A stretch of DNA of 6,942 nucleotides from Bacteroidales bacterium UBA4621. Lineage in GTDB: Bacteria > Bacteroidota > Bacteroidia > Bacteroidales > Paludibacteraceae. The position numbers and the translations under genes were made by a program. Location of the stretch: positions 1 to 6,942 of the forward strand of contig DGIN01000094.1 in the NCBI GenBank assembly GCA_002387325.1. Direction: 5' to 3'. This document shows positions 6,942 through 6,942 of the stretch, piece by piece (positions within the stretch are counted from its first letter, which is position 1; the number at the start of each line of letters is the position of its first letter). The notes under the pieces were generated by a model. The model was not told where the DNA came from, did no database searches, and was given only the letters and a program-made list of their open reading frames with translations.

Positions 6942-6942
6942 T

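Overview
The window looks like chromosomal DNA of a member of the Bacteroidota, most likely order Bacteroidales. The pointers are: a promoter matching the phylum-specific form (TTTG, then TAnnTTTG) upstream of recA; AT-rich sequence without Shine-Dalgarno motifs before every gene; a secreted protein with the multi-domain layout and C-terminal tail (GQLYILSNG...FDLLGRRR) common in this phylum; and AAYTAAC heptamer repeats in an intergenic region. No genus can be named from the sequence alone.

Layout. Bases 1-922 carry no convincing gene. Bases 1-259 are AT-rich with only small repeats. Bases 260-667 form a GC-richer block bounded by perfect 24-bp terminal inverted repeats and filled with short hairpins; it looks like a non-autonomous, MITE-like element. 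A consensus promoter (684-715) begins 17 bases beyond it, followed by a leader of about 200 nt with four CCGGT-centred motifs that can pair with one another. recA (923-1933) follows and ends in a strong intrinsic terminator (1949-1988). An FAD-dependent oxidoreductase of the COG2509 type (1994-3490) starts just after that terminator. Two bases after its stop comes a 733-residue secreted protein of unknown function (3493-5694). murG (5697-6809) lies on the minus strand, tail to tail with the secreted protein and only 2 bases away. The right edge (6810-6942) is the noncoding region upstream of murG, with nine tandem heptamers and an 11-bp tandem duplication.

How the genes relate. recA appears to be a single-gene transcription unit. 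The oxidoreductase and the secreted protein are so close that they are probably co-transcribed, but no shared pathway is evident. murG makes lipid II for the cell wall and normally sits in the dcw cluster between ftsW and murC; here it is not followed by murC, so the cluster is broken or rearranged at this point.

The most unusual items are the 408-bp inverted-repeat element beside the recA promoter, the structured recA leader, and the heptamer array in front of murG. The coding genes belong to known families or known architectures; I found no convincing new multi-gene system.
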